From positions 20,789,981-20,853,980 of the forward strand of contig OV050032.1 of assembly GCA_920105625.2 (NCBI GenBank): a stretch of DNA of 64,000 nt. Direction: 5' to 3'. Each line of letters starts with the position of its first letter. Positions within the stretch are counted from its first letter, which is position 1. The DNA comes from Clusia tigrina (lineage: Eukaryota > Arthropoda > Insecta > Diptera > Clusiidae). Below the pieces are notes generated by a model. It did no database searches and had not been told where the DNA came from. It saw only the letters and a list, made by a program, of their open reading frames with translations. Shown here piece by piece: positions 1 through 10,800 of the stretch. Position numbers and translations under genes: made by a program.

Positions 1-344
1 ATATTTTCTCACCTCTGCCGACCACTCAATGACCGGAAGAATTTAGGGAAGCTACACACAACAGTTCTGTTTCCAAAGCGCGGCGCTGGTTGGGAACTCC
101 ACATTAAGTCCCGCCTAGAAACTGCAAGGAGTGTCGAGAGGCAACTGAACAGCAGTCATTGCCTAGTGGGAAGCCATCTTCAGCGATTGAGCCTGGATTA
201 TGGTTTATTGTGCAGAATGAATGAATATATGCTCCTAGTAATTGCTGATTGGAAATTCTTCCAAATCAATTAGGAAATACTTAGCCCCGAAACTGTGACT
301 CTTGAGTTCCTGACTGATCTCACTTCTGTATAGCGGAATATTTA

Positions 345-490
345 TTTATTATACACAATAAATTATGCCTGCAAGGGTCTGGAGGACTGGTACTAGCAAC
401 TAAAGGCTTTCGACTCGTACAGAATCCTGGGCAGGATTTGAACCCTCGATCCCTCAACTGACAGTCTGTTTATCACTAGACTACGGAGCC
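345..490 (-). mobile_element. tRNA-derived SINE, copy A
   Basis: Read on the minus strand, it starts with a tRNA-like head. A box A-like element lies at 473-483 and a perfect box B (GGTTCAAATCC) at 434-444. It then passes into a non-tRNA body containing 'agcctttagttgctagtac' and ends near a CATAATTTATTGT stretch. The same head-body order recurs at 7060-7250 and 53415-53550, so this is a dispersed family and not a tRNA gene. The head does not fold as an intact tRNA by eye. The 3' limit is approximate. Confidence 0.75.
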
Positions 491-1004
491 TGATAAATTT
501 TGCGTTATAATATATATATTATATACTCAGTTGAAATAGTTGGCGAATCCTTCTTTAATAAAACAGTTTTACAGGAATCACTTTTATCATAAATCCCAAT
601 TATCACTTCGGCAACCAAATCTCAACTGAAGTTGGGTAGCCTCTTTCAAGTCTCTCTCCGCTGTCGGTAACATACCAGCAGGTTTGTGGAACTCGAATAT
701 CCAGAATATGTCTGTAGTTGTTGACCTCAGTCTATATCAAAACTCATATACTCGTATATGTTAAATTTCAGACTAATGTCACTATTCAGAGGCTGTGTCG
801 GAAGTGGATACGGATGAAGCTCTTATAAACATGTACATACGGGTATGTCACGACTCCAATACATTGTGCAATATTTGTAGATCTTAAGGAAGCGTGAGTG
901 ATCTTGTCCTTGTGTAGCTGTTAAATATATACTCTCATAACACTTGAGAAGCAATACTCCCATTTCGAATACTAGTGCTTTGATTATTATAAATGAGAGA
1001 AACT

Positions 1005-1091
1005 GGGACATCCTTAGAAGAGGGACATCCTTGGACGAGGGACATCCTTGGACGAGGGACATCCTTGGACGAGGGACATCCTTGGACGAGT
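1005..1091. repeat. 17-bp minisatellite, about 5 copies
   Basis: The unit GGACATCCTTGGACGAG is repeated about five times. The first unit is diverged (TTAGAAG) and the later ones are nearly identical. The period of 17 is not a multiple of three, so any open frame through it has no protein-level periodicity. Confidence 0.9.
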
Positions 1092-1342
1092 ATCGCTGCA
1101 GCAGGTGAACCATTGCACGTCTTTCTTGCTGATTTAACACGAAACAACACAAAATATTAATAAGCTTCTTTTGGTTTAGTAAAACTCTTACGGCCTCGCT
1201 TGATTTCCTGATCATCTCAGTAACCATTACAAACGAGGATCTATGAGTACTTACTCGGAGCAAGGAGTCAGGATAGAATATGTTGTGAATTGAAAGCTTT
1301 ATAGTTGGAGATTCATATTCTAGTGGGAGGGCGAGAGAAATA

Positions 1343-1502
1343 AATAGATAGAACTGAAGAGTAATAGCTACAAATGAAGATTAATAGATAGAACTGAAGA
1401 GTAGTAGCAACAAATGAAGAGCAATAGATAGAACTGAAGAGTAATAGCTACAAATGAAGATTAATATATAGAAATGAAGAGTAAAATATAGAAATGAACA
1501 GT
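1343..1502. repeat. 20/40-bp minisatellite
   Basis: Alternating 20-bp modules (AATAGATAGAACTGAAGAGT and AATAGCTACAAATGAAGATT) form a 40-bp composite unit repeated about three times. It then decays into ATATAGAAATGAAGAGTAA copies. Confidence 0.85.
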
Positions 1503-2467
1503 GAATATTCAACTTTATAATTCTATATGCACATTCTAGTGATATAGTCACATTCTAGTGCAATAGAAATATAGAGGCAGAGAGAGCTAAGGTGAAACAA
1601 AGGGTATCTCTGCATATGATTACTTAGAAGACATCAAACAAGCACCTGAAAATTGCAAAACATACTCGTATATACGTGTCCAGCACTGTCCAAAAGTTCC
1701 GAAGTGACTATTTTCTGGACTCCCTGGGAGACATTTCCAACAAACAAATAACCTCCATCAACTATCTTTATAAAAAGCTCCAAATGGTTGGACTTGTGAA
1801 AGGTAATGGGACTTGCATCTTACACGGTATCATAAAGGGTCAATCATGACGTAAGCGTGCCTTTTTGGCGACCGTTCAACCTACCTGCCACCTACTCATA
1901 TAAATTGACTCATATGGAATATCACCATCATTGAGCACCTCTATCTATACTGGTGGAACAATACTCGTAGCATTACTCTGAAGCGGTCAGCTTCCTGTGT
2001 GTTTATACAACTCACTTTAAAACAAACACAAAAAGGGGGCAAATCTTCAAACTAGAAACTTGCTGAGATTATGTGCAAGTGGCAAACGTCTCATATAGGC
2101 GTATTTTTCGATGTTTGGGAGGTTTCATTTCATCATGTAATTCCCTACTATCAGACGCTTGCACCCGCAGGATCTAATAACAGAGGCATTTGAGAAGTCG
2201 CAGGAAAAATTCAAAGTAGTATTTCCTTTTGATTTGTGTAGAAAGCCAATAAGACACCCATAGAAATAGTCCCATTTTTATTAGAATCCTATTCAAATCA
2301 GGGAAAATATAGACGACAGGGCCAAAACTGACAAAGCGGAGTATATCTCAGAAACTACGAACCTAATCACACCAATGGGCTCCAGGATCCTATGAAAGTG
2401 GCACAATTCTTGGCGAAATATATAAATACACTTGATTTACTCGTATAAACGACACTCAAGCACACAC

Positions 2468-2612
2468 ACACCATCATACAAATACCTGACCGTGGGCTCC
2501 GGGAGGATCCACCCGTACGTTTGAGGCGATATTTAGTGGGTTAGAGTCTCACACTGACTCCGGCTTTAGACGCTTTTACTCCTCGTTAAAAAAAAAAACA
2601 CCATCACACAAA
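2468..2612 (+). mobile_element. Short poly-A retroposed fragment with target-site duplication
   Basis: A 115-bp insert (2483-2597) ends in 11 A and is flanked by a 15-bp direct repeat (ACACCATCATACAAA on the left, ACACCATCACACAAA on the right, 14/15). Poly-A plus a target-site duplication is the mark of LINE-mediated retroposition. The insert is GC-rich compared with its surroundings and has a possible stem around CGTGGG...CCCACG-type bases near 2490-2520. I cannot name the source, which may be a 5'-truncated LINE or a retroposed small RNA. Confidence 0.7.
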
Positions 2613-4602
2613 CGCACACACAAACAGACACAATCACTCACAGAAGCACACACACATTTGTACACATTGTATGTTCAGCTGCTGGGAAATTGAAGTTTCT
2701 CACTGTTCGAAAATGTTTAATTTGCAAAAACCAAATTCTTCAGTCCTGCTGCCACACGATCCACAATTTATAGATAGATGATGATGATGATGATATTTGT
2801 GCGAGTGAGCCAAGTTTATGCGTTTCATTATAATGGCAGCCTTCGCTGCTCTGTTTCATATTTTACCTGTTGTCCGTCGAGCGCTCTGTCCGACTCCCTG
2901 TCTGTCGCTCTGTTTGTCTGTCTCCGGCGTCTGTCCGCTGAATGCGGTTGATAGCGGAGCCGCACGTTGTTTTCTTCAATGGTACCCACCGTGCAACGCT
3001 GTGTGGCTTCCCTTTCGATGCATGTGCGTGTGTGTGTGTGCGTGTCCGCCACACAGCTTCTTTGCAGCTAGCTCGTAGCTCGATTATTGGCGTTACTCAC
3101 CAAGGAATGTACTCGGACATTCTGAAATGAATGCGAAGTGCCTGCGAAAGGGTTCCATATATAAATTATAACTTTATCTTAATGATGTGGCAGCGTTTTA
3201 ATTTCGCAACAACTCTTCGATTTCTTTTCACCTTTTACCTTGTTTTTCCTTTTTTTTTCTTACCCGTCTTCTTTGTCCTCTTTTAGCACGTTGATATTTG
3301 ATTATAACCACACACATCCATACACACGAATGTCCGTATACGAATTGGTATATCCGTGTAGAGGGACCTATACGAGCGTTTAGCGCAAATTTACTACATT
3401 TAAATGAAATGACTTGCTGTATGAGTAATTTGGCTGAGGATTTTTGAAACGAACGAAGCAGGCAGTAGACCCAACCCAGTTACGAGTAGTTCAAAATTCC
3501 ATTCAAGACCAACTCCATGCACTTGGTTCCATATCTTCAGCAATGCGCTAATTGGAGTTCTGAGCAGCAAGCTGGACCCACGGAGCTTATGGTCTCAGTG
3601 GATATGTCGTTGACTCAAGGAATCTGCCACAGCAATTACCACGGAAGCTGCGAATATTATAGAAGCGACCGTCAATAGAAAATGTCTCTAGTCCAGAATC
3701 CGGATCTCGCCAGCCTACGAGTAATTAGTGTTTACAGCACCAGCCGAATAACATGCTGTGAATTTGGTTAGGAAAGCGAAGCTCCAAAAAAGGTTTAATC
3801 CAAAAAAAGTTGGATTTCTTTTAACTCGTAACTTAGTGCCACTTTAATGGGTATGTGGACCTCTACGCCAATCCATGCCTGGGCACAGTAATACTAACAA
3901 ACAGATGAATCCTGGCGAGAGTTTGCCAAGTGCCTGTACAGGGGTAGATTCCCAATAACTGAGGCAACAGCGCCCCAAGCAATGCTTCTCCGAGATCATA
4001 GTTATACATATTCATAAATCTCATATAGACTCCACTTATCCAGGCATCAAACATGGGGCAGAGAAAATATATTCCTTGAATGATTTGAGAGTTTCCTGGC
4101 TTTTCAGAGCATTCCTGAAATTGTGGAACAAAGTGTACTCAACATTCCTTTAGCAAAAAGTAAAGCGACTGTAGTGAGGTGGTGGCAGGGCGAGAATAGT
4201 TTAATTACTACGTGTATCTGGCAACCGCGTACAGTGAGTATTCGTGCTATTCCCAGAAGGGTACTCGCCACATTCCTTAATTTCACAATCTTCATTTTCT
4301 CTTGAGCCGGGCATGGATTAAACACCTTCATATACGTATTTAGCACGATGCTTCCAGAAATCCTAGCGTATCCCCTCTAAACTACGTGTGAGTTTCGAAC
4401 CCAACACAAGTCGATATTGAACTGTTCCCACACTTGATGAATATATCCACTGTAGTGTAGAAGACGAAAATTTTGTGAACATTTTTTTAAATGAATTCCA
4501 TGAAGATATTACCTTGGTAACGCTCTACTTGTTAAATTTTTCTAGTCCCCAAACGAACCCTCTTTGCTTATTCAATAAAAGAAATCTATATATTTTAAAC
4601 AA
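2613..4602. other. Intergenic DNA, nothing supported
   Basis: It contains CA/GT microsatellite patches (for example 3024-3042) and short open frames that overlap each other on both strands. No domain, splice pattern or poly-A signal supports a gene, and I see no repeat of note. Confidence 0.4.
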
Positions 4603-4662
4603 AATCATTATTTGAAGAATATTAATCGGAAAACATCGACAAAATAGAAAAAAATTAGGACA

Positions 4663-5052
4663 ATGGCATTTTTACAACATTTGATTCTGGCCGCCGGGCC
4701 CAAAACCGTAGCACCCCATGTAATTCGTGCACTATCTGCACAAAAAATTGGCGGCCTCCAATATGAGGAGTATCGCAAAAAAGTTTGCGCTAAGCCCTCC
4801 GGTGCACCACCCGAGCGCATGGACGAGCTGATGGCTGAAAAGAAGGACTGCCTACAGAAGTCCAATATGGCACGCAACACATGCAAGGACGAATCACGTC
4901 GCATGGATGAGGTATTTTACAAGCCGATCAAATTGCATGAGCGCGAGTACACTCAAACTTGGAGCGAATTTGAGGAACGTCAGCGATCAGCCATGGCTCA
5001 TGCTGGCGGCGGGCAGCAAATGCGCTGGGGAACCGGCGCTGGACGAAAATAG
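4663..5052 (+). CDS. Small intronless protein, function not recognised (129 aa)
   Basis: I do not recognise this protein. It is the best small-gene candidate outside the glypican. The start is favoured by a good context (GGACAATGG) with an A-rich, 5'UTR-like sequence before it, and no upstream ATG is needed. The first 25-30 residues are hydrophobic and basic (LQHLILAAGPKTVAPHVIRA) and could be a mitochondrial presequence. Residues 32-110 are rich in charged residues and probably helical, with cysteines at 42, 63 and 74 (the last two spaced CX10C, so not the twin CX9C pattern). The tail is Gly-rich and ends in GTGAGRK. Codons look ordinary and the frame is clean and more GC-rich than its flanks. 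An AATAAA lies at 5435-5440, giving a 3'UTR of roughly 400 bp. The lack of introns would also fit a retrocopy, but no A-tail or target duplication is evident. Confidence 0.6.
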   Translation: MAFLQHLILAAGPKTVAPHVIRALSAQKIGGLQYEEYRKKVCAKPSGAPPERMDELMAEKKDCLQKSNMARNTCKDESRRMDEVFYKPIKLHEREYTQTWSEFEERQRSAMAHAGGGQQMRWGTGAGRK

Positions 5053-5434
5053 ATGGCATTGTGGATCAGCAAATCGAAACATGGAAAAATTTTATGTTGA
5101 AATCAAGAAAAAAACACATATAAAAAAATGCATAAAATAGACAACTAACACAACTTACAAAACAAACACAAAAAATATATTTATATATATGTGCATATAT
5201 ATATAAATATATATATATAAAAGATTTGAACTCCCAAGTTTTCGTCCAAAAATTCAGCGAGTCATTCCACAAGCAAATTTATTTCATATAATTTTTAATT
5301 TGTGTTTATTTCTTTACTTATATGCACTAATTTTTTGAAATTCTTCGACGATTACACAGAAACAGCGAAAGCCACAAGAATGATCAACCAAATGACCTCG
5401 CAAAAATTATGTAAAATTTGTATTTTGAGAATTC

Positions 5435-5440
5435 AATAAA
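5435..5440 (+). terminator. Probable poly-A signal AATAAA
   Basis: AATAAA lies about 380 bp after the stop of the small plus-strand gene. The next strong T/GT-rich sequence follows within 30 bp (TTGTTGGAATTGTATG). Confidence 0.45.
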
Positions 5441-5452
5441 ATTGTTGGAATT

Positions 5453-6303
5453 GTATGCATTTAAAAAAAATTTCGAATGAGCTCGTATTTCAGTAAAGGA
5501 AAGGGGGGGGCGGGGGGCTTTATTTGCAGGTCAGTGATTGAGAATTTGACTGCGAGGCACCGCCGCTCCACCCTACGGTATGCGAGGTCTTCGAAGTCTC
5601 CCGAACCATGTTGCAAGAGTTTGGCTGTGCAAATAAGGATGTGCTGCTCGCGCTTGTGCGGTGATGTGAGAGAAACAATCTATAAAGTGAGTTGTTGTTC
5701 CATTATACCATCCACATATATATTACTATAGGTTTACCAACAAATCCAGAGGCTCAACGCTAAAATGGCAGACAACTGATGCGGCGCGCACAAGTGAAAC
5801 AAGTCGCGGAAGAACTGAGGAGCGCGCAACATGGCGTGGCCCAACTCCTGAACTAGTGGCCTTCGATTGGAAACGAAAGAACAGATAGCCTGTTGCGTAT
5901 ACCATACTCTTGGCATGGTCAAGCCCGGGTTCCTTCCAATAAAACCTACTTATCACTGGGACTAAAACGAAGGTAAAATTTGCTCTTTATATCGCTTATA
6001 TTGCTTATATCGCCAAATGCATTTCGAACTAAGGTTAGAATAGCATAAGATTGGGCCTCACACGTGACGTTGTTGTAAGCTACTTTTCTGCACAAATTGT
6101 ACAACTATTGTATACTAGTTCCTTGAGTGCTGGCTGATCTTGTGCCTGATCGTTCGTTGGTAGTTTAAAAGCAAAATTTAACTTTTAACTTCAGCATTTT
6201 TTACAAGAAAGTGAAGGGAACTATTGCTGCATCATTGCAAACCTTTGAATCGGCTAATAACATTTTCAGTCTTCGGACAAGTATGAAAAAATAATGCAAA
6301 TTA
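5453..6303. other. Gap between two convergent gene candidates
   Basis: No gene is supported. It includes a G-run (AAAGGGGGGGGCGGGGGG, 5500-5517) and short opposing open frames without domains. Confidence 0.4.
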
Positions 6304-6309
6304 TTTATT
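6304..6309 (-). terminator. Probable poly-A signal AATAAA (minus strand)
   Basis: AATAAA read on the minus strand, 39 bp beyond the stop of the 6348-6683 frame. This is the usual spacing for a short 3'UTR. Confidence 0.45.
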
Positions 6310-6347
6310 TCCCATCAAAGTGTCACTTAGTAAGTTTCAATTTTACT

Positions 6348-6683
6348 TCAGCGATCTATCTCCTGGTAGAAGTTTTTGAATTGTGTGTAACTGGCACGTA
6401 GAGGAATGCAGATTATCATTGCGAAGCTTCCGTATTGACTCGTTCCAACTGCCGCCCCATGCAAGCTGCGCTCAGTCGGCATAACACCATACGATAAAAG
6501 CTCCTCGCAAACACGTTTGGCAACTCGATCCTGTATGATTCTATTTGTGTGTGGTCCTTTATACACATTGCAGACAACGTCATACCACTTGCACTGTCCC
6601 ACACACACTTCGTCGTTGCATTTGTCGTTCTTCAATTCCCATACGAATACAGCTGCAAAAGTTTGACTCCATCTTTCATGCAT
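6348..6683 (-). CDS. Unrecognised protein or terminal exon, 111 codons
   Basis: I do not recognise a family. The frame is more GC-rich than its surroundings, has a protein-like composition with few low-complexity stretches, and contains five cysteines near its start (KCNDEVCVGQCKWYDVVCN and a later VCEEL). It ends in ...QFKNFYQEIDR and is followed by AATAAA 39 bp on. Two readings are possible. It may be a short gene starting at the ATG at 6683. It may instead be a last exon beginning near 6653, where the minus strand reads CTTTTGCAG, a fair splice acceptor. The second reading would need upstream exons at higher coordinates, which I cannot find. It faces the plus-strand gene at 4663-5052 tail to tail. 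Confidence 0.4.
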   Translation of the reverse strand: MHERWSQTFAAVFVWELKNDKCNDEVCVGQCKWYDVVCNVYKGPHTNRIIQDRVAKRVCEELLSYGVMPTERSLHGAAVGTSQYGSFAMIICIPLRASYTQFKNFYQEIDR

Positions 6684-7059
6684 TATGACAGTGATGTACG
6701 AGTTGGTTTATACTAATTAAATTAAGGGGATATAGTCACTGGAATGACTGGAAGGACTTCATGTTAAGGGTATGTGTGAGTTGCTACAAATTAGTGAGTA
6801 GATCACTTATTCCTTGGGATGTGGGTGATACATCAGAATTGATTTTAGAAACAATGAGTGCCGACTTTACATTACTTTCGACATATTCGTTATCTCATTG
6901 CTCTGCTCTACCGACTTATTGGAATCCACCTTTAATTTTACGTCAGTTTATGCAAACTCACACATTATCGACTTATTCGAACTTTCGACTTACTTGCATA
7001 TAACACTTGGATAGATTTTTTATTATATGCCAATGCAGTCGAGAGTATGAATGGAACGG

Positions 7060-7250
7060 GTGCCTCTGTGGTCCAGTGGTAAGCATGCTAGTCCCACACA
7101 CAGAGGGTCGCCGGTTCAAATCCTGCCCTGGGCTTGGTCTCAAAAATGCTTCTTTTTAAAAAATGTTTTCTTTTCAAGTCGAAGGCCTCTTAGTTGCTAG
7201 TACTCTTTCCCCAACCCCTTGAAGTCATAATTAAATTATGGTGTACGATA
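7060..7250 (+). mobile_element. tRNA-derived SINE, copy B
   Basis: The head starts near GTGCCTCTGTGGTCCAGTGG, with box A TGGTCCAGTGG at 7069-7079 and box B GGTTCAAATCC at 7113-7123, the normal Pol III spacing. The body has CTGGGCTTGGTCTCAAAAAT, then a 'gcctcttagttgctagtact' block, then CCCCAACCCCTTGAAGTCAT. It shares the body with copies A and C. The 3' end near 7250 is approximate and no clear target duplication is visible. Confidence 0.8.
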
Positions 7251-7563
7251 TGGAATAGAATATAGTCATATTATGAAAATTTTAAATAATGCATAAATAA
7301 AAAGCATGTCTTTGTTACTGAAGTTCTAACCTTGTTAAACTCAGCTTTTAAAGTATTGCTTGAATTGTCTACTGCTTTGATTTGTTTAGTCCAGGATATC
7401 ACCTGGTCTTCGAAGCCTTTGCAGTAAAAGCATTATGACCTAATTGCATAATTTGTTGCTGCTTCATCTACATTTCCAATGACATTTCATATTAATCAAC
7501 TCAATCACGCATTAAAATCTGAGCTATTGCATTTCATAGCACTTCAAATTTCACTAGGGAGAA

Positions 7564-8017
7564 CCGCTTCATCGACAACGTCGAACTATGAAGCCATGCT
7601 AAATTAGTTGAGTGGCTCCTGTGCGCTTTAAGCCCTAAACACTCGTGACTTTTAACTTTTATTTTCGTTGAGCGATTACTCATGACTTTGATTTATTGAG
7701 CAAAAGTCATGAGAGACGAAATCTGTTTTTCAGCTCTCGTATTTAAGACTTTGATTTCTTGAACAAATCAATCAGCTGTTTTTGAACTTTCGTTGACGTT
7801 CTGTAGCGAATCTAATTTCAATACGTTAGCAAGTCACGAAACTTCACGTAAAGTCATGCATACTCGCAAACACTGAGCTTCATATGTTTGGTCGTAACAG
7901 CTGATTAATGAAAGCCAAAGTCATGAGTGTTTAGGGCTTAAATCTCACACAACTATGGATGCCCGCTTTACCAACATCGTCGAATTAAGTTAGTTGAGTG
8001 GCTTTCGTGCGCTTTAA
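7564..8017. repeat. Old direct duplication split by a MITE
   Basis: 7564-7630 and 7963-8017 share CCGCTT...TCGAA...TTAGTTGAGTGGCT..CGTGCGCTTTAA. The insert at 7631-7938 sits in the terminal GCTTTAA of the first copy, so the second copy serves as a natural empty-site reference. Confidence 0.65.
7631..7938. mobile_element. 308-bp MITE with TA target duplication
   Basis: The termini are inverted repeats starting AGCCCTAAACACTC, with 21 of the first 22 bp matching. They are flanked by TA on both sides (7629-7630 and 7939-7940). Internal sequence (GACTTTGATTT, AGTCATGAG, CAGCTG) is partly self-complementary. There is no coding capacity. TA duplication and small size suggest a Tc1/mariner-mobilised non-autonomous element. 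The strand is undefined. Confidence 0.75.
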
Positions 8018-8300
8018 TGAAAAATGTTGTAATTTTATATTGCTAAGTCAGGCACAACTTGCTTAGTTTCGTCCTTACAATTCAGTTGTCAGCAATAGTT
8101 GGTTGGATAGAAATGGGCTAATATTGCTGGCAGGTAGAAAATAAGATCTAATGCTTAAAATAGTTCGAAACAGTTCCCTACAACTGACTTTCTAGACCAG
8201 AAAATCATATTACTTGCATATTATTTATTAGCACAGGGACGATTTTCCTTGCTCGTACCTCGTAGCTTGAGTCGTATGTACATATTGTTAGCGTAATTAC
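8018..8300. other. Short intergenic gap before the glypican leader
   Basis: AT-rich sequence with no repeat or gene that I can support. Confidence 0.35.
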
Positions 8301-10800
8301 CACCACTGGCTGCAGCCGTTGTGGGGTGACATCAAACAGCAGCAGCCAACATGTGTGATGGATGTTCGAGTTCGCGTTCGTGTTCGGACCGAACTGTAAC
8401 CGCTGTGGCGAGCATGTGTGCCAGCCGGTGACAGAGCTAGAGCCAGAGTCAGTCAGTGGCACTGCAGATGAACAACACACTCTGTTTCGGCGAAAGAAAT
8501 CAGTTGTGTACGAGTCTTCAACGCGTGTAGAATTGAGTAAATAGAGTTGCGGCTAAAGCTTAGGCAAGTGGCATACGATTTGAACAGTTCGAATTTATGT
8601 AGAGTATCGAAAGAAGTCAATATATTCAATCAGTTAAAAATAAAAATTGTTTTAAAAAATTTAATACTAAATAATTTAATACTAGCAGAAAGTGGCAGTG
8701 GCAGTGGCAGTGTTGGGTTCTGCGATCAGCGGCAGTGCTGAAGCAGAGTGACGAAGCGACGATTCAAACGGAAAATCATTTGAAAGTTTGCCTGCAATAG
8801 CGCCAAATGCAAATTGGCAAATTGCAAGATGCAAGCGAATAAATTTATATTGGAAAAAATTTAGACTAAATTGCGCGTAACGGTAACGCATTGCATAGTA
8901 ATTGTAGCTGTGGATGTGGCTGTGGCTGAGGCTGAGCTTGTATTCGTATCTGTAGCTGATTGTGGTGCTAATGCTGGTGCTGGTGCTGTTACTGGTACTG
9001 GTTCTGGTTATGTCACAATTCCATTAAGTGTAGAAATTATTGCAAAAAGAGCACAGATTGAAAAAGATTAATGATTACGCTGGCTGCGGGCCGCGAGCCG
9101 CGCTAGGAGGCTATTGGTCCGAGTGCAAATGCGAGCGGAATTGCGTTGTGCGCGCCGTTGTATCTGCAGCTTTGAGGCTGTGATGCTGTTAAGCCGTTAA
9201 GCTGTTAATTCGAGAGTCGAGCTCTATCTGGATTTCAATCTAAATTTGAATTTTGATTTCAGTTGGAATTGGAACTGTGAGCAGGCGGCAAGAGTTGGGG
9301 GACAGCAACGCATTCAATTCCAAAACGCTCTAGAGTCTAAAAGACAAATTACTATGAGTTGCGCTAGTTTATAAATAAAAGCACCAACAATAAAAACCAA
9401 AACAAAACCCAAACACTGCGTATTACAGCAATTCGCACATTACAAGCGGCATAAGAGCACTCAGTTAGCCGCCCGCCGTCCGCTGCCCGCTGCCCAAAAG
9501 TTCGCAACCACACTACACAGGCACACACCCCAGCGTTCTGCTGGCTGGGCGCTGCTTGTATCTATCGGTCACATCAGAATCGCATTGCGAAATTGGCCTA
9601 TCGCGCCTGCTATGCCTGCCGCAGTGTCTGCCTTTCTGTTCGTTTTTTACGCTGAGGCGCACGTGGGTGTGTGTGTGTCGTTTTGTGCGTAACGATTTGT
9701 ATGTGTTCCGCGACGTAGTGTACGTTGTGTTGCGCCTGTTAGCCTGCCTGCTGCTGCCGCCACCAGCGCTGTCCGCCGTCCGTCAGCCGTCTGCCTTTTA
9801 AGCGCGTTTCTATTGTTTGGTAGCTTTTTTCCGCTGCCGACGGTTGCGTTGTCAGCGTTGGTGGTGCTGGTGCTGCTGCCACTATCGCTGCTTGCGACCG
9901 GGAGAGATTACTTCTCTATTTGTGTTGTTATTGTAATTGATTGCTTTCATTTCGCATTCGTTAGCACAGAAACCGGCAAGTCGACAACAACAACAGCAAT
10001 AAAAAGAAAAATATTACAAAAAAAAAAACGAGCGGTCAGATAGTTATAGAGCAAACGCTCCTAACACAATAAACCAAAGCAAGAACACAAAATAGATTCT
10101 AACAAAAAATTCACCCGCTAATGTGAATACAACAACAACAACAACAGTGCAATATTGAAAAAACCACCACAATTATAAACGTCGCCGTTTGGAAATTAGA
10201 AATTTTACCGGCGTCAGCGAAATTCGCAATTGCACATACTCCGTGCACAAACAGCTGTTTAGAGCGACCGACATAAGCAAGCGTAGTGCAGCGTCGTGTG
10301 CATCTTTGAGCCACTCGCGCATACACGAAACAGCCTCGTAAAGTTCGGAGTCGAGCGCATGTAGAGCGATTGGTTGGGAGAGTTCGTGTGTAAATTACGT
10401 CAACAAAGAGCACCTGCAGTCGCCGCCTCATAATTGTGCGCGCAGTTCGTTCAGTCCGTGGCTCGTGTGAGCATGTGTGTTTTCGTTAGTGCGCATTATC
10501 TTGGCAACATTGAAGCGCATTAAAGCGTAGGCGCAGCCGACCTCTCGCCGGCGTCTAATTAAACAATTGCCGATAGTTCAAAGGTGAAGAAATCTGTCGC
10601 CGCACGATTGCCCTTTATGGCCACGTTAAGTATCTAAGCTGAATCGAGCGTGTCCAACAGATACAATAGCATAAATAATAATAACTTAAGAGCAACTGTT
10701 GGCGTTTATTGCTGCTGCTGATTGTGCGCGTGTGCGTGTGTTTAAATTTGCCTAAAACGCTCTCTCCCTTGCAACCAACTGCTGAGCCAGTCAATTTGCA
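8301..10800 (+). promoter_or_regulatory. dally: Probable promoter and long 5' leader of the glypican gene
   Basis: This stretch is clearly more GC-rich than what lies around it, with GGCAGT, GGCTGT and CAACAA runs typical of long fly 5' leaders. A candidate initiator TCAGTT lies at about 8498-8503 with a DPE-like AGAA at about +28. Other TCAGTT/TCAGTC sites occur near 9459 and 10450, so the true start and any leader intron are unresolved. Several upstream ORFs are present (for example 9556-9801 and 9813-10043), which would be expected to dampen or regulate translation if they are included in the mRNA. Confidence 0.45.

Larger units (their letters stand above)
1..2467. other. Intergenic stretch with repeats only
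   Basis: Apart from the SINE at 345-490 and the minisatellites at 1005-1091 and 1343-1502, I see no gene here. The open frame of about 146 codons on the minus strand (823-1263) runs through the 17-bp minisatellite, has no recognisable domain, and is not supported. Confidence 0.5.

Noticed and set aside
7060..7140. A functional tRNA gene
   Set aside because: Box A and box B are present, but the acceptor and anticodon stems do not form a proper cloverleaf by eye, and the same body follows in two other copies. It is a SINE head.
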